A stretch of 64,000 bases of DNA, taken from contig NZ_LZZS01000005.1 of assembly GCF_014170335.1 (NCBI RefSeq), forward strand, positions 620,001 to 684,000. The letters run 5' to 3'. This DNA is from Achromobacter sp. UMC46. GTDB lineage: Bacteria > Pseudomonadota > Gammaproteobacteria > Burkholderiales > Burkholderiaceae_B. Under the pieces are notes generated by a model. The model had not been told where the DNA came from, made no database searches, and was given only the letters and a program-made list of their open reading frames with translations. Positions 1 to 9,494 of this stretch are shown in pieces (position 1 is the first letter of the stretch; every line of letters starts with the position of its first letter). Both the position numbers and the translations under genes were made by a program.

Positions 1-2102
<2,102 letters not shown>

Positions 2103-2178
2103 GCTAGACTGTTCCAGGGTAAACCCCCCATTATCCACAGCACACCGTACTGCGTCCACCCATCCTCATCAGAGTCCC

Positions 2179-3378
2179 ATGAGCAACCTTTTCGATTCCG
2201 TCGAACTCGCGCCGCGCGACCCCATTCTTGGTCTGAACGAACAATTCAACGCGGATACGCGTCCCGGTAAAGTCAACCTGGGCGTGGGCGTGTACTACGA
2301 CGATCAGGGACGGATCCCCCTGCTGGGCGCCGTACGCAAGGCTGAAGCCGCCCGCATCGAGGCCGCCGCCGCACGCGGCTACCTGCCGATCGAAGGCATC
2401 TCCGGCTACAACCAGGGCGCCCAGGCGCTGCTGCTGGGCAAGGAATCCCCGTTGGCCGCCGCCGGCCGCGTCCTGACCACCCAGGCTCTGGGCGGCACGG
2501 GCGCGCTGAAGATCGGCGCTGACTTCCTGCGCCAGCTGCTGCCGGCCTCCAAGATCCTGATCAGCAACCCCAGCTGGGAAAACCACCGCGCCCTGTTCGA
2601 GCGCGCCGGCTTCGAAGTCGGCACGTACTCGTACTACGACGCCGCCACCCGCGGCCTGGATTTCGACGCCATGCTGGCGGATCTGAAGGCCGCGCCGGCC
2701 AAGACCGTCGTCGTGCTGCACGCGTGCTGCCACAACCCGACCGGCGTGGACCCCACCGCCGACCAGTGGAAGCAGATTGCTGCCGTCGTGAAGGAAAACC
2801 ACCTGGTCCCGTTCCTCGACATCGCCTACCAGGGCTTTGGCGACGGCCTGACGGAAGACGCCTCGGTCGTGCGCATGTTCGCCGACCTGGACATGACCAT
2901 GTTCATCAGCTCGTCGTTCTCGAAGTCGTTCTCGCTGTATGGCGAACGCGTGGGCGCCCTGACGGTCGTGGCCGGCAGCAAGGATGAAGCCACCCGCGTG
3001 CTGAGCCAGCTGAAGCGCGTGATCCGCACCAACTACTCCAACCCGCCGACTCACGGCGGCACGGTGGTGTCGACGGTGCTGAACACGCCGGAACTCTTCG
3101 CCATGTGGGAAGAAGAGCTTGCCGGCATGCGCGACCGCATCCGCCTGATGCGCAAGCAGCTGGTCGACAAGATCAAGGAACACGGCGGCAAGCAGGACTT
3201 CAGCTTCGTGCTGCAACAACGCGGCATGTTCTCGTATTCGGGCCTGACCGCCGCGCAAGTGGACCGCCTGCGCGAAGAACACGGCGTCTATGCCGTGTCC
3301 AGCGGCCGCATCTGCGTTGCCGCCCTGAACAGCGGCAACATCGACAAGGTCGCCGCCGGCATCGCCGCCGTGCTGTAA
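2179..3378 (+). CDS. tyrB: Aromatic amino acid / aspartate aminotransferase (class I, PLP)
   Basis: A 399-residue cytosolic PLP enzyme of aminotransferase class I (AspC/TyrB group), transferring amino groups between aspartate or aromatic amino acids and 2-oxoglutarate. The PLP lysine is in SSSFSKSFSLYGERVG (about residue 249), with the substrate-side motif HNPTGVDPT near 185 and the N-terminal GVGVYYDDQG signature. The length equals the family norm of about 396-400. I chose the ATG at 2179 because it begins the conserved N-terminus; the frame extends upstream without homology. Whether it prefers aspartate or aromatic substrates cannot be told from sequence alone, so the symbol is a best guess. 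A terminator-like hairpin follows before lexA. Confidence 0.92.
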   Translation: MSNLFDSVELAPRDPILGLNEQFNADTRPGKVNLGVGVYYDDQGRIPLLGAVRKAEAARIEAAAARGYLPIEGISGYNQGAQALLLGKESPLAAAGRVLTTQALGGTGALKIGADFLRQLLPASKILISNPSWENHRALFERAGFEVGTYSYYDAATRGLDFDAMLADLKAAPAKTVVVLHACCHNPTGVDPTADQWKQIAAVVKENHLVPFLDIAYQGFGDGLTEDASVVRMFADLDMTMFISSSFSKSFSLYGERVGALTVVAGSKDEATRVLSQLKRVIRTNYSNPPTHGGTVVSTVLNTPELFAMWEEELAGMRDRIRLMRKQLVDKIKEHGGKQDFSFVLQQRGMFSYSGLTAAQVDRLREEHGVYAVSSGRICVAALNSGNIDKVAAGIAAVL

Positions 3379-3420
3379 CCCTCGCATCAGATCCGGGCCT
3401 TCTGGCCCGACTGTTGACAG

Positions 3421-3449
3421 ACGGAGCTCTTGGGCTCCGTTTTGCTTTT
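3421..3449 (+). terminator. Rho-independent terminator after the aminotransferase gene
   Basis: Stem ACGGAGC / GCTCCGT (7 bp, 6-nt loop) is followed by TTTTGCTTTT. A second hairpin, CGGGCC-TTCT-GGCCCG, lies just upstream at 3394-3409. Together they separate the aminotransferase gene from lexA. Confidence 0.7.
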
Positions 3450-3498
3450 GCGGCCGGCGGCTGGCTTGCTTTTTTGCGCTACGTCCCCCAGAATGGCG

Positions 3499-3514
3499 CT
3501 GTATATATGTACAG
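3499..3514 (+). promoter_or_regulatory. LexA/SOS box of lexA
   Basis: CTGTATATATGTACAG matches the CTG-N10-CAG SOS consensus in full (CTGT-N8-ACAG). It lies 23 bp before the lexA start codon and overlaps a TATATAT stretch that could serve as the -10 element. This fits the usual autorepression of lexA. Confidence 0.93.
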
Positions 3515-3537
3515 TCCGCTCGCACCGGATCATCGCC

Positions 3538-4188
3538 ATGGCCAGCAAACTTACCGATCGCCAGCAACAAATCCTGGACCTCATCAGGCAAACCGTCATG
3601 CGCACCGGCTTCCCGCCGACGCGTGCCGAAATTGCCCAAGCCTTGGGTTTTCGTTCGCCCAACGCGGCTGAAGACCACCTCAAGGCATTGGCCCGCAAAG
3701 GCGCCATCGAGCTTACCGCCGGCGCCTCGCGCGGCATCCGCCTGAAAGACGGCGCACCGGCCTCCACGCAGGCCTCCCTGCCCCTGCCCTCACTGGCGCA
3801 GCTGCTGTTGCCGCTGGTGGGGCGCGTTGCCGCCGGCAGCCCCATCCTGGCAGCGGAACACGTTGAACGCGAAGTGGGCGTCGATCCCAACCTGTTCGCG
3901 CAAACGCCCGACTACCTGTTGAAGGTGCGCGGCATGAGCATGCGCGACGCCGGCATCCTCGAAGGGGACCTGCTGGCCGTGAAGAAAGCCTCTGAAGCCC
4001 GCAACGGCCAGATCGTCGTGGCCCGCCTGGGCGACGACGTCACCGTGAAGCGCCTTCAACGCACCAACGGCCATATCGAGCTTCTGCCCGAAAACCCCGA
4101 CTTCCAGACCATCGTGGTGGAAGCAGACCAGGAATTCGCCCTGGAAGGCATCGCGGTCGGCCTGATTCGCACGCACGCGCTGCACTAG
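3538..4188 (+). CDS. lexA: LexA repressor
   Basis: LexA represses the SOS regulon and self-cleaves when stimulated by RecA filaments. The 216-residue protein has an N-terminal winged helix-turn-helix (residues 1-70, with [15 protein letters not shown] as recognition region) and a C-terminal S24 peptidase domain. The scissile Ala99-Gly100 bond lies in VGRVAAGSP, the nucleophile is Ser134 in RGMSMRDAG, and the general-base lysine is Lys171 in DDVTVKRLQ. The length is slightly over E. coli LexA (202). An SOS box sits directly upstream. The terminator expected after the gene appears to be split by the adjacent insertion sequence. Confidence 0.98.
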   Translation: MASKLTDRQQQILDLIRQTVMRTGFPPTRAEIAQALGFRSPNAAEDHLKALARKGAIELTAGASRGIRLKDGAPASTQASLPLPSLAQLLLPLVGRVAAGSPILAAEHVEREVGVDPNLFAQTPDYLLKVRGMSMRDAGILEGDLLAVKKASEARNGQIVVARLGDDVTVKRLQRTNGHIELLPENPDFQTIVVEADQEFALEGIAVGLIRTHALH

Positions 4189-4229
4189 GTCGAAGCGCCA
4201 GCCTAGGTGCTAGATCCGTAGCGCCAATG

Positions 4230-4241
4230 AAAAACCCCGCC
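4230..4241. terminator. Left arm of a split bidirectional lexA/metG terminator
   Basis: AAAAACCCCGCC here is complementary at 11 of 12 positions to GGCGGGCTTTTT at 5679-5690, on the other side of the insertion sequence. Joined, the two arms would make a classic A-stem-T bidirectional terminator between the convergent genes lexA and metG. Inference: the element landed in its loop. Confidence 0.65.
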
Positions 4242-4243
4242 GC

Positions 4244-4267
4244 TGAACTGACCCCCGAAAGTTGGAC
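4244..4267 (+). repeat. Left terminal inverted repeat of the IS
   Basis: TGAACTGACCCCCGAAAGTT followed by GGAC. It matches the reverse complement of 5650-5673 at 22 of 24 positions; the differences are at the GA/AG pair after the C run. Confidence 0.92.
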
Positions 4268-4292
4268 ATTGATCCAACCTTCGGGGGTTTTT
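4252..4292 (+). terminator. Terminator-like hairpin inside the left end of the IS
   Basis: CCCCCGAA pairs with TTCGGGGG (8 bp), then after one mismatch GTTGGA pairs with TCCAAC (6 bp). The loop is 6 nt and a run of five T follows, ending 2 bp before the orfA start codon. It would stop transcription entering from lexA and protect the transposase genes from read-through. Confidence 0.7.
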
Positions 4293-4294
4293 AC

Positions 4295-4816
4295 ATGGCG
4301 AAGTACGACGAGCAGTTCAAGTTAAAGGTGGTGCGGGAGTATTTGAAGGGTACTGAGAGCGGTCGGTCGGTGGCGGCGCGTCACGAACTGGACCATTCAG
4401 TTGTCCGACGATGGGTTGAGAGCTATCGCGTGCATGGTTTAGCGGGCCTGCGCCGGCAGTCAGGCACGTACAGCGCACCCTTTAAGCAGTCTGTGTTGCG
4501 CAAGATCCGCGACCAAGGGCTATCCGACACCGAGGCTGCGACTCTGCTGGGGATCCGCAGTTCAGGTCATATTGGGAAGTGGCGAGCCCAGTATGATGCT
4601 GGGGGTATAGAGGCGTTGGCGCGCAAGCGTCCAGGAGCAAGCATGCCCCATAAATACCCACCGGAGCCCGTGTCCAAGGACATGACCAAGGAAGAGCTTC
4701 TCGAGGAAGTTGCGAACCTGCGAGCGGAGTTGGACTACCTAAAAAAGCTCGATGCCTTGATCGAAGCGGAAAAGACCAAAGCGCTCGTTGGAAAGCGCAA
4801 GTGGTCCGAGGATTGA
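4295..4816 (+). CDS. IS3-family transposase OrfA (DNA-binding)
   Basis: A 173-residue protein equal in length to IS150 OrfA. It has two helix-turn-helix units (about residues 1-55, with SVAARHELDHSVVRRW, and about 65-110, with TLLGIRSSGHIGKW) and a C-terminal leucine-zipper-like helix (about 130-160, EELLEEVANLRAELDYLKKL). It recognises the inverted repeats and is the N-terminal part of the OrfAB transposase made by frameshifting. The ATG at 4295 was chosen over an in-frame start at 4262, which falls within the inverted repeat and hairpin. Confidence 0.93.
   Translation: MAKYDEQFKLKVVREYLKGTESGRSVAARHELDHSVVRRWVESYRVHGLAGLRRQSGTYSAPFKQSVLRKIRDQGLSDTEAATLLGIRSSGHIGKWRAQYDAGGIEALARKRPGASMPHKYPPEPVSKDMTKEELLEEVANLRAELDYLKKLDALIEAEKTKALVGKRKWSED
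4741..4747 (+). promoter_or_regulatory. Programmed -1 frameshift heptamer A AAA AAG
   Basis: In the orfA frame the bases read CTA AAA AAG. Slipping back one base at AAAAAAG places ribosomes in the orfB frame, which is open from here through 5640. This is the standard slippery site of IS3-family elements and yields the OrfAB fusion transposase. Confidence 0.85.
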
Positions 4817-5640
4817 GGCATAAGCATCCGCTGGAACGACTGCTGAGCGTGGCTGGATTGTCACGCAGCACGTTCTACTACCACCTGAAGGCGTTGGACG
4901 CCGCAGACCCGTACGCCGAGTTAAAGCAACGTATCGGCGCGGTCTTCGCGCGCCACAAAGGCCGCTATGGCTACCGCCGGATCACGGCGGTCTTGCGCCA
5001 GGCTGGTGAGCTGGTGAACCACAAGACAGTGCAGAAATTGATGCAGGCGCTGGGCTTGAAGTCGCTCGTGCGCGCCAAGAAGTACCGCTCATACCGAGGC
5101 CAGTCACATCACGTGGCGGCCAACGTGTTGGCGCGTAACTTCGAGGCGGCGCGTCCGCACGAGAAGTGGGTGACCGATGTGACAGAGTTCAAGGTGCGTG
5201 GTGAGAAGTTGTACTTGTCGCCGGTGATGGATCTGTACAACGGCGAGATCGTGGCCTACGAAACCAGCCGACGACCGGTGTTCAAGCTCGTGGGCAGCAT
5301 GTTGAAAAAGGCGCTGGCTCGGCTACGTCCGGCAGACCGCCCCGTCCTGCACTCCGACCAGGGATGGCAGTACCAGCAGCCCAACTACCGTCGCATGCTC
5401 GCCGCCCGGTCAGTGACGCAGAGCATGTCACGCAAGGGAAACTGCTTGGACAATGCCGCCATGGAGAGCTTCTTCGGGACGTTGAAGGCCGAGTTCTTCC
5501 ACCTGAACCGCTTCGAGAGCATCGACCAGTTGCAGGTGGGCATCAGGCAGTACATCCGTTACTACAATCACGACCGCATCAAGCTCAAGCTAAAAGGCCT
5601 GAGCCCGGTGCAATACCGAGCTCAGGCCTTCGGGCTTTAG
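4801..5640 (+). CDS. IS3-family transposase OrfB (DDE integrase core)
   Basis: The catalytic half of the transposase, 279 residues from a GTG start; it is probably made mainly as an OrfAB fusion through the upstream frameshift. An HTH_21-type region (KGRYGYRRITAVLRQ, about residues 55-75) precedes the rve integrase core. The first Asp is in WVTDVTEFKV, the second in LHSDQGWQYQ, and the Glu in DNAAMESFFGTLKAE. The C-terminal YYNHDRIKLKLKGLSPVQYR is the family tail. No frameshift or stop disrupts it, so the element should be transposition-competent. Confidence 0.93.
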   Translation: MVRGLRHKHPLERLLSVAGLSRSTFYYHLKALDAADPYAELKQRIGAVFARHKGRYGYRRITAVLRQAGELVNHKTVQKLMQALGLKSLVRAKKYRSYRGQSHHVAANVLARNFEAARPHEKWVTDVTEFKVRGEKLYLSPVMDLYNGEIVAYETSRRPVFKLVGSMLKKALARLRPADRPVLHSDQGWQYQQPNYRRMLAARSVTQSMSRKGNCLDNAAMESFFGTLKAEFFHLNRFESIDQLQVGIRQYIRYYNHDRIKLKLKGLSPVQYRAQAFGL

Positions 5641-5649
5641 CTTCTGACC

Positions 5650-5673
5650 GTCCAACTTCTGGGGGTCAGTTCA
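5650..5673 (-). repeat. Right terminal inverted repeat of the IS
   Basis: The reverse complement reads TGAACTGACCCCCAGAAGTT then GGAC, matching the left end at 22 of 24 positions. It begins 9 bp after the orfB stop codon. Confidence 0.92.
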
Positions 5674-5678
5674 GTTTT

Positions 5679-5690
5679 GGCGGGCTTTTT
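5679..5690. terminator. Right arm of the split lexA/metG terminator
   Basis: GGCGGGCTTTTT, complementary to 4230-4241 at 11 of 12 positions. It lies 14 bp from the metG stop codon, where a metG terminator would be expected. Confidence 0.65.
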
Positions 5691-5703
5691 ACGTGCTGCG
5701 CGA

Positions 5704-7770
5704 TCAGCGCACGCGCATGCCGGGCTTGGCGCCGGGGAACGGCTCCAGCACGTAGATGCCAGTGTCGACGGCTTCATCCGCGTGGCTGGCGGCCAGCACC
5801 ATGCCCTCGGACACGCCGAATTTCATCTTGCGCGGGGCCAGGTTGGCCACCATGACGGTCAGTTTGCCGATCAGGTCTTCGGGCTTGTAGGCCGACTTGA
5901 TGCCCGAGAACACGTTGCGGTGGCGGCCTTCACCCACGTCGAGCGTCAGGCGCAGCAGCTTGGTCGAGCCTTCGACGTGTTCGCAATTGACGATCTGCGC
6001 AATGCGCAGGTCGACGCGGGCGAAGTCGTCGATCGAGATCGTTTCGGCCAGCGGCTCGCCGCCGGGCACCACCACCGGGGCGGCGGGAGGTTCGAACAGG
6101 TCTTCCAGCATTTGCGGTTCGACGCGTTGCATCAGGTGCTTGAACGGCGCGACGCGCTGCGGCAGCACGGCGGCATCCGCCCACATGAACGGGGCCTGGG
6201 CACCGAAGAGCTCCAGCGCCACGCGCTCGGCCAGCGACGGCAGCACGGGGGCCAGCATCACGGACAAAGCCTTGAAGCCCGCCAGCGAACGCGAGCAGAT
6301 GTCTTGCAACGCGGCCTTTTGCGCGTCGTCCGCGGTGGCGATGCCCTTGGCCAGCACCCACGGCTGGGCCGTGTCGAACGCCTGGTTGATGCCGTCGGCG
6401 TAGGCCATGATTTCGCGGATGGCGCGGTTGTATTCGCGCGCTTCGAACGCGGCCCGGATGGATTCCGCCTGTTCGGCGTATTCCGCCGACAGCGCCGCGG
6501 TGTCGCCCGAATAGCCCAACGCGCCGTCGAAGTGCTTGGTGATGAAGCTGGCGGCGCGGCTGGCGATGTTGACGTACTTGCCGACCAGGTCGCTGTTGAC
6601 GCGGGCGATGAAGTCTTCGGGGTTGAAGTCCATGTCTTCAACCCGGGCGTTCAGCTTGGCGGCGATGTAATAGCGCATCCACTCGGCGTTCATGCCGATT
6701 TCCAGGTAGCGCAGCGGCGAAATGCCGGTGCCGCGGCTCTTGGACATCTTTTCACCGCTGACGGTGATGAAGCCGTGCACATTGACGGCATCCGGCGTCT
6801 TGCGGCCGGCAAACTTCAGCATCGCGGGCCAGAACAGCGCGTGGAAGTACACGATGTCCTTGCCGATGAAGTGGACTTGTTCGGTGGTGCCTTCGGGGTC
6901 CAGCAGGGCGTCGAAGTCCAGGCCCTTGACCTCGCAGTACGACTTCAAAGACGCCAGGTAGCCCACCGGCGCGTCCAGCCACACGTAGAAGTACTTGCCC
7001 GGCGCGTCGGGGATCTCGATGCCGAAGTAGGGCGCATCGCGCGAAATGTCCCAGTCGCCCAGCTTGGCCTCGCCGTCTTCGGCGCCGAGCCATTCGCGGG
7101 TCTTGGCCAGCATTTCCGGTTGCAGGTGCTTGCCGCCGTTGGCGTTCGAGCCGGTGGTCCATTGCTGCAGGAATTCCACGCAACGCGGGTCGGACAGCTT
7201 GAAGAAGAAGTGGTCCGACGACTTCAGCACCGGCGTGGCGCCGGTCAGCGCCGAGTACGGGTTGATCAGCTCGGTGGGCGCGTAGACGGCGCCACAGACC
7301 TCGCAGGAATCGCCGTACTGGTCCTTGGCGTGGCACTTGGGGCATTCGCCCTTGATGTAGCGGTCGGCCAGGAACATGCCCTTGACCGGATCGTAGAACT
7401 GTTCGATCGAACGCGTCTCGATCAGGCCCTGGCCCTTCAAGGCGCGATAGATGTCGTGCGACAGCGCGACGTTCTCGGCGGAGTCCGTGGAATGCCAGTG
7501 GTCGAAACGGATGTGGAAGCCGTTCAGGTATTGCGGGCGCTCAGCGGCGTAGCGGGCGACGAGCGCCTGCGGCGTGATGCCTTCCTTTTCGGCCTTCAAC
7601 ATGATGGGCGCGCCGTGCGCGTCATCCGCCCCTACGAAGTGCACCGTGTGGCCCGCCATTCGCATCGAACGAACCCAGATGTCGGCCTGGATGTACTCCA
7701 TGATGTGGCCGATGTGGAAAGATCCGTTGGCGTAAGGCAGCGCAGTGGTGACAAATAGGGTGCGAGACAT
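5704..7770 (-). CDS. metG: Methionyl-tRNA synthetase
   Basis: Charges tRNA-Met with methionine; cytosolic class I synthetase. The 688 residues hold the FHIGH motif (18-22), a zinc-binding knuckle with Cys143, Cys146, Cys156 and Cys159, KMSKS at 341-345, an anticodon-binding helical domain, and a C-terminal EMAP/Trbp111-type tRNA-binding domain (about 580-688, [20 protein letters not shown] onward) used for dimerisation. The length is close to E. coli MetG (677). It is convergent with lexA across the insertion sequence, and its own terminator seems to have been split by that insertion. Confidence 0.98.
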   Translation of the reverse strand: MSRTLFVTTALPYANGSFHIGHIMEYIQADIWVRSMRMAGHTVHFVGADDAHGAPIMLKAEKEGITPQALVARYAAERPQYLNGFHIRFDHWHSTDSAENVALSHDIYRALKGQGLIETRSIEQFYDPVKGMFLADRYIKGECPKCHAKDQYGDSCEVCGAVYAPTELINPYSALTGATPVLKSSDHFFFKLSDPRCVEFLQQWTTGSNANGGKHLQPEMLAKTREWLGAEDGEAKLGDWDISRDAPYFGIEIPDAPGKYFYVWLDAPVGYLASLKSYCEVKGLDFDALLDPEGTTEQVHFIGKDIVYFHALFWPAMLKFAGRKTPDAVNVHGFITVSGEKMSKSRGTGISPLRYLEIGMNAEWMRYYIAAKLNARVEDMDFNPEDFIARVNSDLVGKYVNIASRAASFITKHFDGALGYSGDTAALSAEYAEQAESIRAAFEAREYNRAIREIMAYADGINQAFDTAQPWVLAKGIATADDAQKAALQDICSRSLAGFKALSVMLAPVLPSLAERVALELFGAQAPFMWADAAVLPQRVAPFKHLMQRVEPQMLEDLFEPPAAPVVVPGGEPLAETISIDDFARVDLRIAQIVNCEHVEGSTKLLRLTLDVGEGRHRNVFSGIKSAYKPEDLIGKLTVMVANLAPRKMKFGVSEGMVLAASHADEAVDTGIYVLEPFPGAKPGMRVR

Positions 7771-7870
7771 GGTTGTCAGTAGTTGAGGGGGAAAAGGGGA
7801 TTAGCCGGCCATTTTAGGCCAATGGCGAACACTTGCCCGCAGCGGGCGGGCCGGCGCCCGAAAACGACGC

Positions 7871-7906
7871 AACCCGCCTATCGCAATGTTGCGACGGAGG
7901 CGGGTT
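7871..7906. other. Nested perfect hairpin upstream of metG
   Basis: AACCCGCCT pairs with AGGCGGGTT (9 bp) around an inner TCGCAA-TG-TTGCGA hairpin. It lies between the small membrane protein gene and metG (both minus strand). Read on the minus strand, GTCGTTTTC follows, so it may terminate the upstream gene. It could also be a leader structure or a dispersed repeat. Confidence 0.55.
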
Positions 7907-8025
7907 GGAGGAGTGCGGCCGCGCGCTGGATGACAGCCGTCTGGGCAAAGGCACCCAGGCGGCATGCCGCAGGACGGCTGGCCTGCGCCGCAGGCGCGGC
8001 GCAAGCGCTTACGGAACAGCCGCCG

Positions 8026-8301
8026 TTAGCGGATTTCGCGGGCTTCGACGTCGATCACATCGCCGCGCGGCTGCGTGGCGAAGGGGGCGGTGGCGGACTG
8101 GAATGGACCCGGTCGGACGCCTTGGCGCTGGCTCCAATAGGCGCGAACGCCAAAAGGTTTGCCGCGCACCTTGGCGACCACGTACAGGATCGCCACGGCG
8201 ATCGCCGTGGACAGCATGAAGACCAGCGCCATCGCCATGCCGATCAAGGCCAGGGCGGCGAATAGGACGGCACGGAAGAAGCGGATAAGTGTGTTGGTCA
8301 T
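8026..8301 (-). CDS. Small membrane protein of unknown function
   Basis: A 91-residue protein starting at the ATG MTNTLIRFFRAV. The N-terminal half (about residues 5-45) is strongly hydrophobic and could form one long or two short membrane segments. The C-terminal half is soluble and basic, then acidic at the end (DVIDVEAREIR). I do not recognise a family. Its codon usage matches its neighbours and it is upstream of metG on the same strand, though a hairpin intervenes. An in-frame upstream start at 8316 would add five residues. It is likely real but hypothetical. Confidence 0.65.
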   Translation of the reverse strand: MTNTLIRFFRAVLFAALALIGMAMALVFMLSTAIAVAILYVVAKVRGKPFGVRAYWSQRQGVRPGPFQSATAPFATQPRGDVIDVEAREIR

Positions 8302-8402
8302 GAAGGTCGGATGCAAAACGCAGCGAAAGGTTCCCGTGTATCCGCTATCCTTTAGGGGATGGCGGCCCGCAGAAGCCGCGCTGCCTACGGAACCATAGTG
8401 AC

Positions 8403-9491
8403 ATGAGTATAACGATAGAACACATTCGCGCCGCTTTGCGCGCCGCGCACGACCCGAACACCGGATTGGACCTGGGCGTTTCTGTAAAAGATCGTGACAT
8501 TCAATTGGCGGGCACCCGCGTCGCCCTGACGCTGGAACTGGGCTATCCGGCCGATAGCGTCCGCGATCAGGTCCGCGATATCGCCGTGGCGGCGCTGGCG
8601 GGAGCCGGCGCGCCGGACGCGCAGGTCACCGTTACCTGGAAAGTCGCCGCCCACGCCGTGCAGAAGGGCCTGAAGCCCCTGCCGAATGTGCGCAACATTA
8701 TTGCAGTGGCCTCGGGCAAGGGCGGGGTGGGCAAAAGCACCACCGCCGTGAACCTGGCGCTGGCCCTGTCCGCCGAAGGCGCCAAGGTCGGCTTGCTGGA
8801 CGCCGATATCTACGGCCCCAGCGTGCCGACGATGCTGGGTATTTCCGGCCGCCCCGAGAGCCTGGACAACAAAAGCATGGAGCCGCTGACGGGCCACGGC
8901 CTGCAAGCCAATTCCATCGGCTTCCTGATCGACGCCGATTCACCGGCAATCTGGCGTGGCCCCATGGTCACGCAGGCGCTTGAGCAACTGCTGCGCCAGA
9001 CCAACTGGCGCGACCTGGATTACCTGATCGTCGACATGCCCCCGGGCACGGGCGACGTGGCCCTGACCCTGGCGCAGAAGGTGCCGGTGGTGGGCGCCGT
9101 CATCGTCACGACACCGCAGGACGTGGCGCTGCTGGACGCACGCAAGGGTTTGCGCATGTTCCAGAAGGTCGAAGTGCCGATCCTGGGCGTAGTCGAGAAC
9201 ATGGCCATCTATATCTGCTCACAATGCGGGCACGCCGAACACATCTTCGGCGAAGGCGGTGGCCAACGCATGGCCGAGCAATATCAGACGCCTTGGCTGG
9301 GCAGCCTGCCGTTGACGCTGGCGATCCGCGAGCAGACGGACGCCGGCACGCCGACCGTGGTGTCGGATGCGGGCAGCGAAGCGGCTTCGCTGTACCGGGG
9401 CATCGCGCGCAAACTGGCGGCGGGCGTCGCGGCGCTACCGCGCGACATGGCCGGAAGATTCCCGTCCATCGTCGTGCAGCAGCCGACCTGA
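8403..9491 (+). CDS. apbC: Mrp/ApbC-type iron-sulfur cluster carrier ATPase
   Basis: A P-loop ATPase of the Mrp/NBP35 family that binds and transfers Fe-S clusters to apo-proteins in the cytosol. Residues 1-85 form a MIP18-like (DUF59) domain. The deviant Walker A is GKGGVGKST (105-113), a further ATPase signature is LLDADIYGPSVPTMLG, and the cluster-binding pair is CSQC at about 271-274. The length of 362 aa is typical. ATG at 8403 begins the conserved N-terminus. It is followed after 3 bp by tamA, suggesting one transcript with tamA and tamB. Confidence 0.95.
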   Translation: MSITIEHIRAALRAAHDPNTGLDLGVSVKDRDIQLAGTRVALTLELGYPADSVRDQVRDIAVAALAGAGAPDAQVTVTWKVAAHAVQKGLKPLPNVRNIIAVASGKGGVGKSTTAVNLALALSAEGAKVGLLDADIYGPSVPTMLGISGRPESLDNKSMEPLTGHGLQANSIGFLIDADSPAIWRGPMVTQALEQLLRQTNWRDLDYLIVDMPPGTGDVALTLAQKVPVVGAVIVTTPQDVALLDARKGLRMFQKVEVPILGVVENMAIYICSQCGHAEHIFGEGGGQRMAEQYQTPWLGSLPLTLAIREQTDAGTPTVVSDAGSEAASLYRGIARKLAAGVAALPRDMAGRFPSIVVQQPT

Positions 9492-9494
9492 CGC

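Larger units (their letters stand above)
4244..5673 (+). mobile_element. IS3-family (IS150-type) insertion sequence, about 1.43 kb
   Basis: The element has 24-bp terminal inverted repeats matching at 22 of 24 positions, starts with TG and ends with CA, and carries two overlapping reading frames (orfA 173 aa, orfB 279 aa) with a -1 frameshift heptamer. The DDE residues are present in orfB, so it looks intact. No target-site duplication is visible: the three bases outside are CGC on the left and GTT on the right. The exact ISfinder name is not assignable from memory. Confidence 0.95.

Noticed and set aside
2103-2178. Search for an SOS box in the uvrB promoter region
   Set aside because: Only half-sites (CTGT or ACAG) are present; no CTG-N10-CAG pair.
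7783-8265. 160-codon plus-strand frame opposite the small membrane protein
   Set aside because: Composition rich in Arg/Ala/Gly without any domain; the minus-strand frame has a plausible hydrophobic pattern instead.
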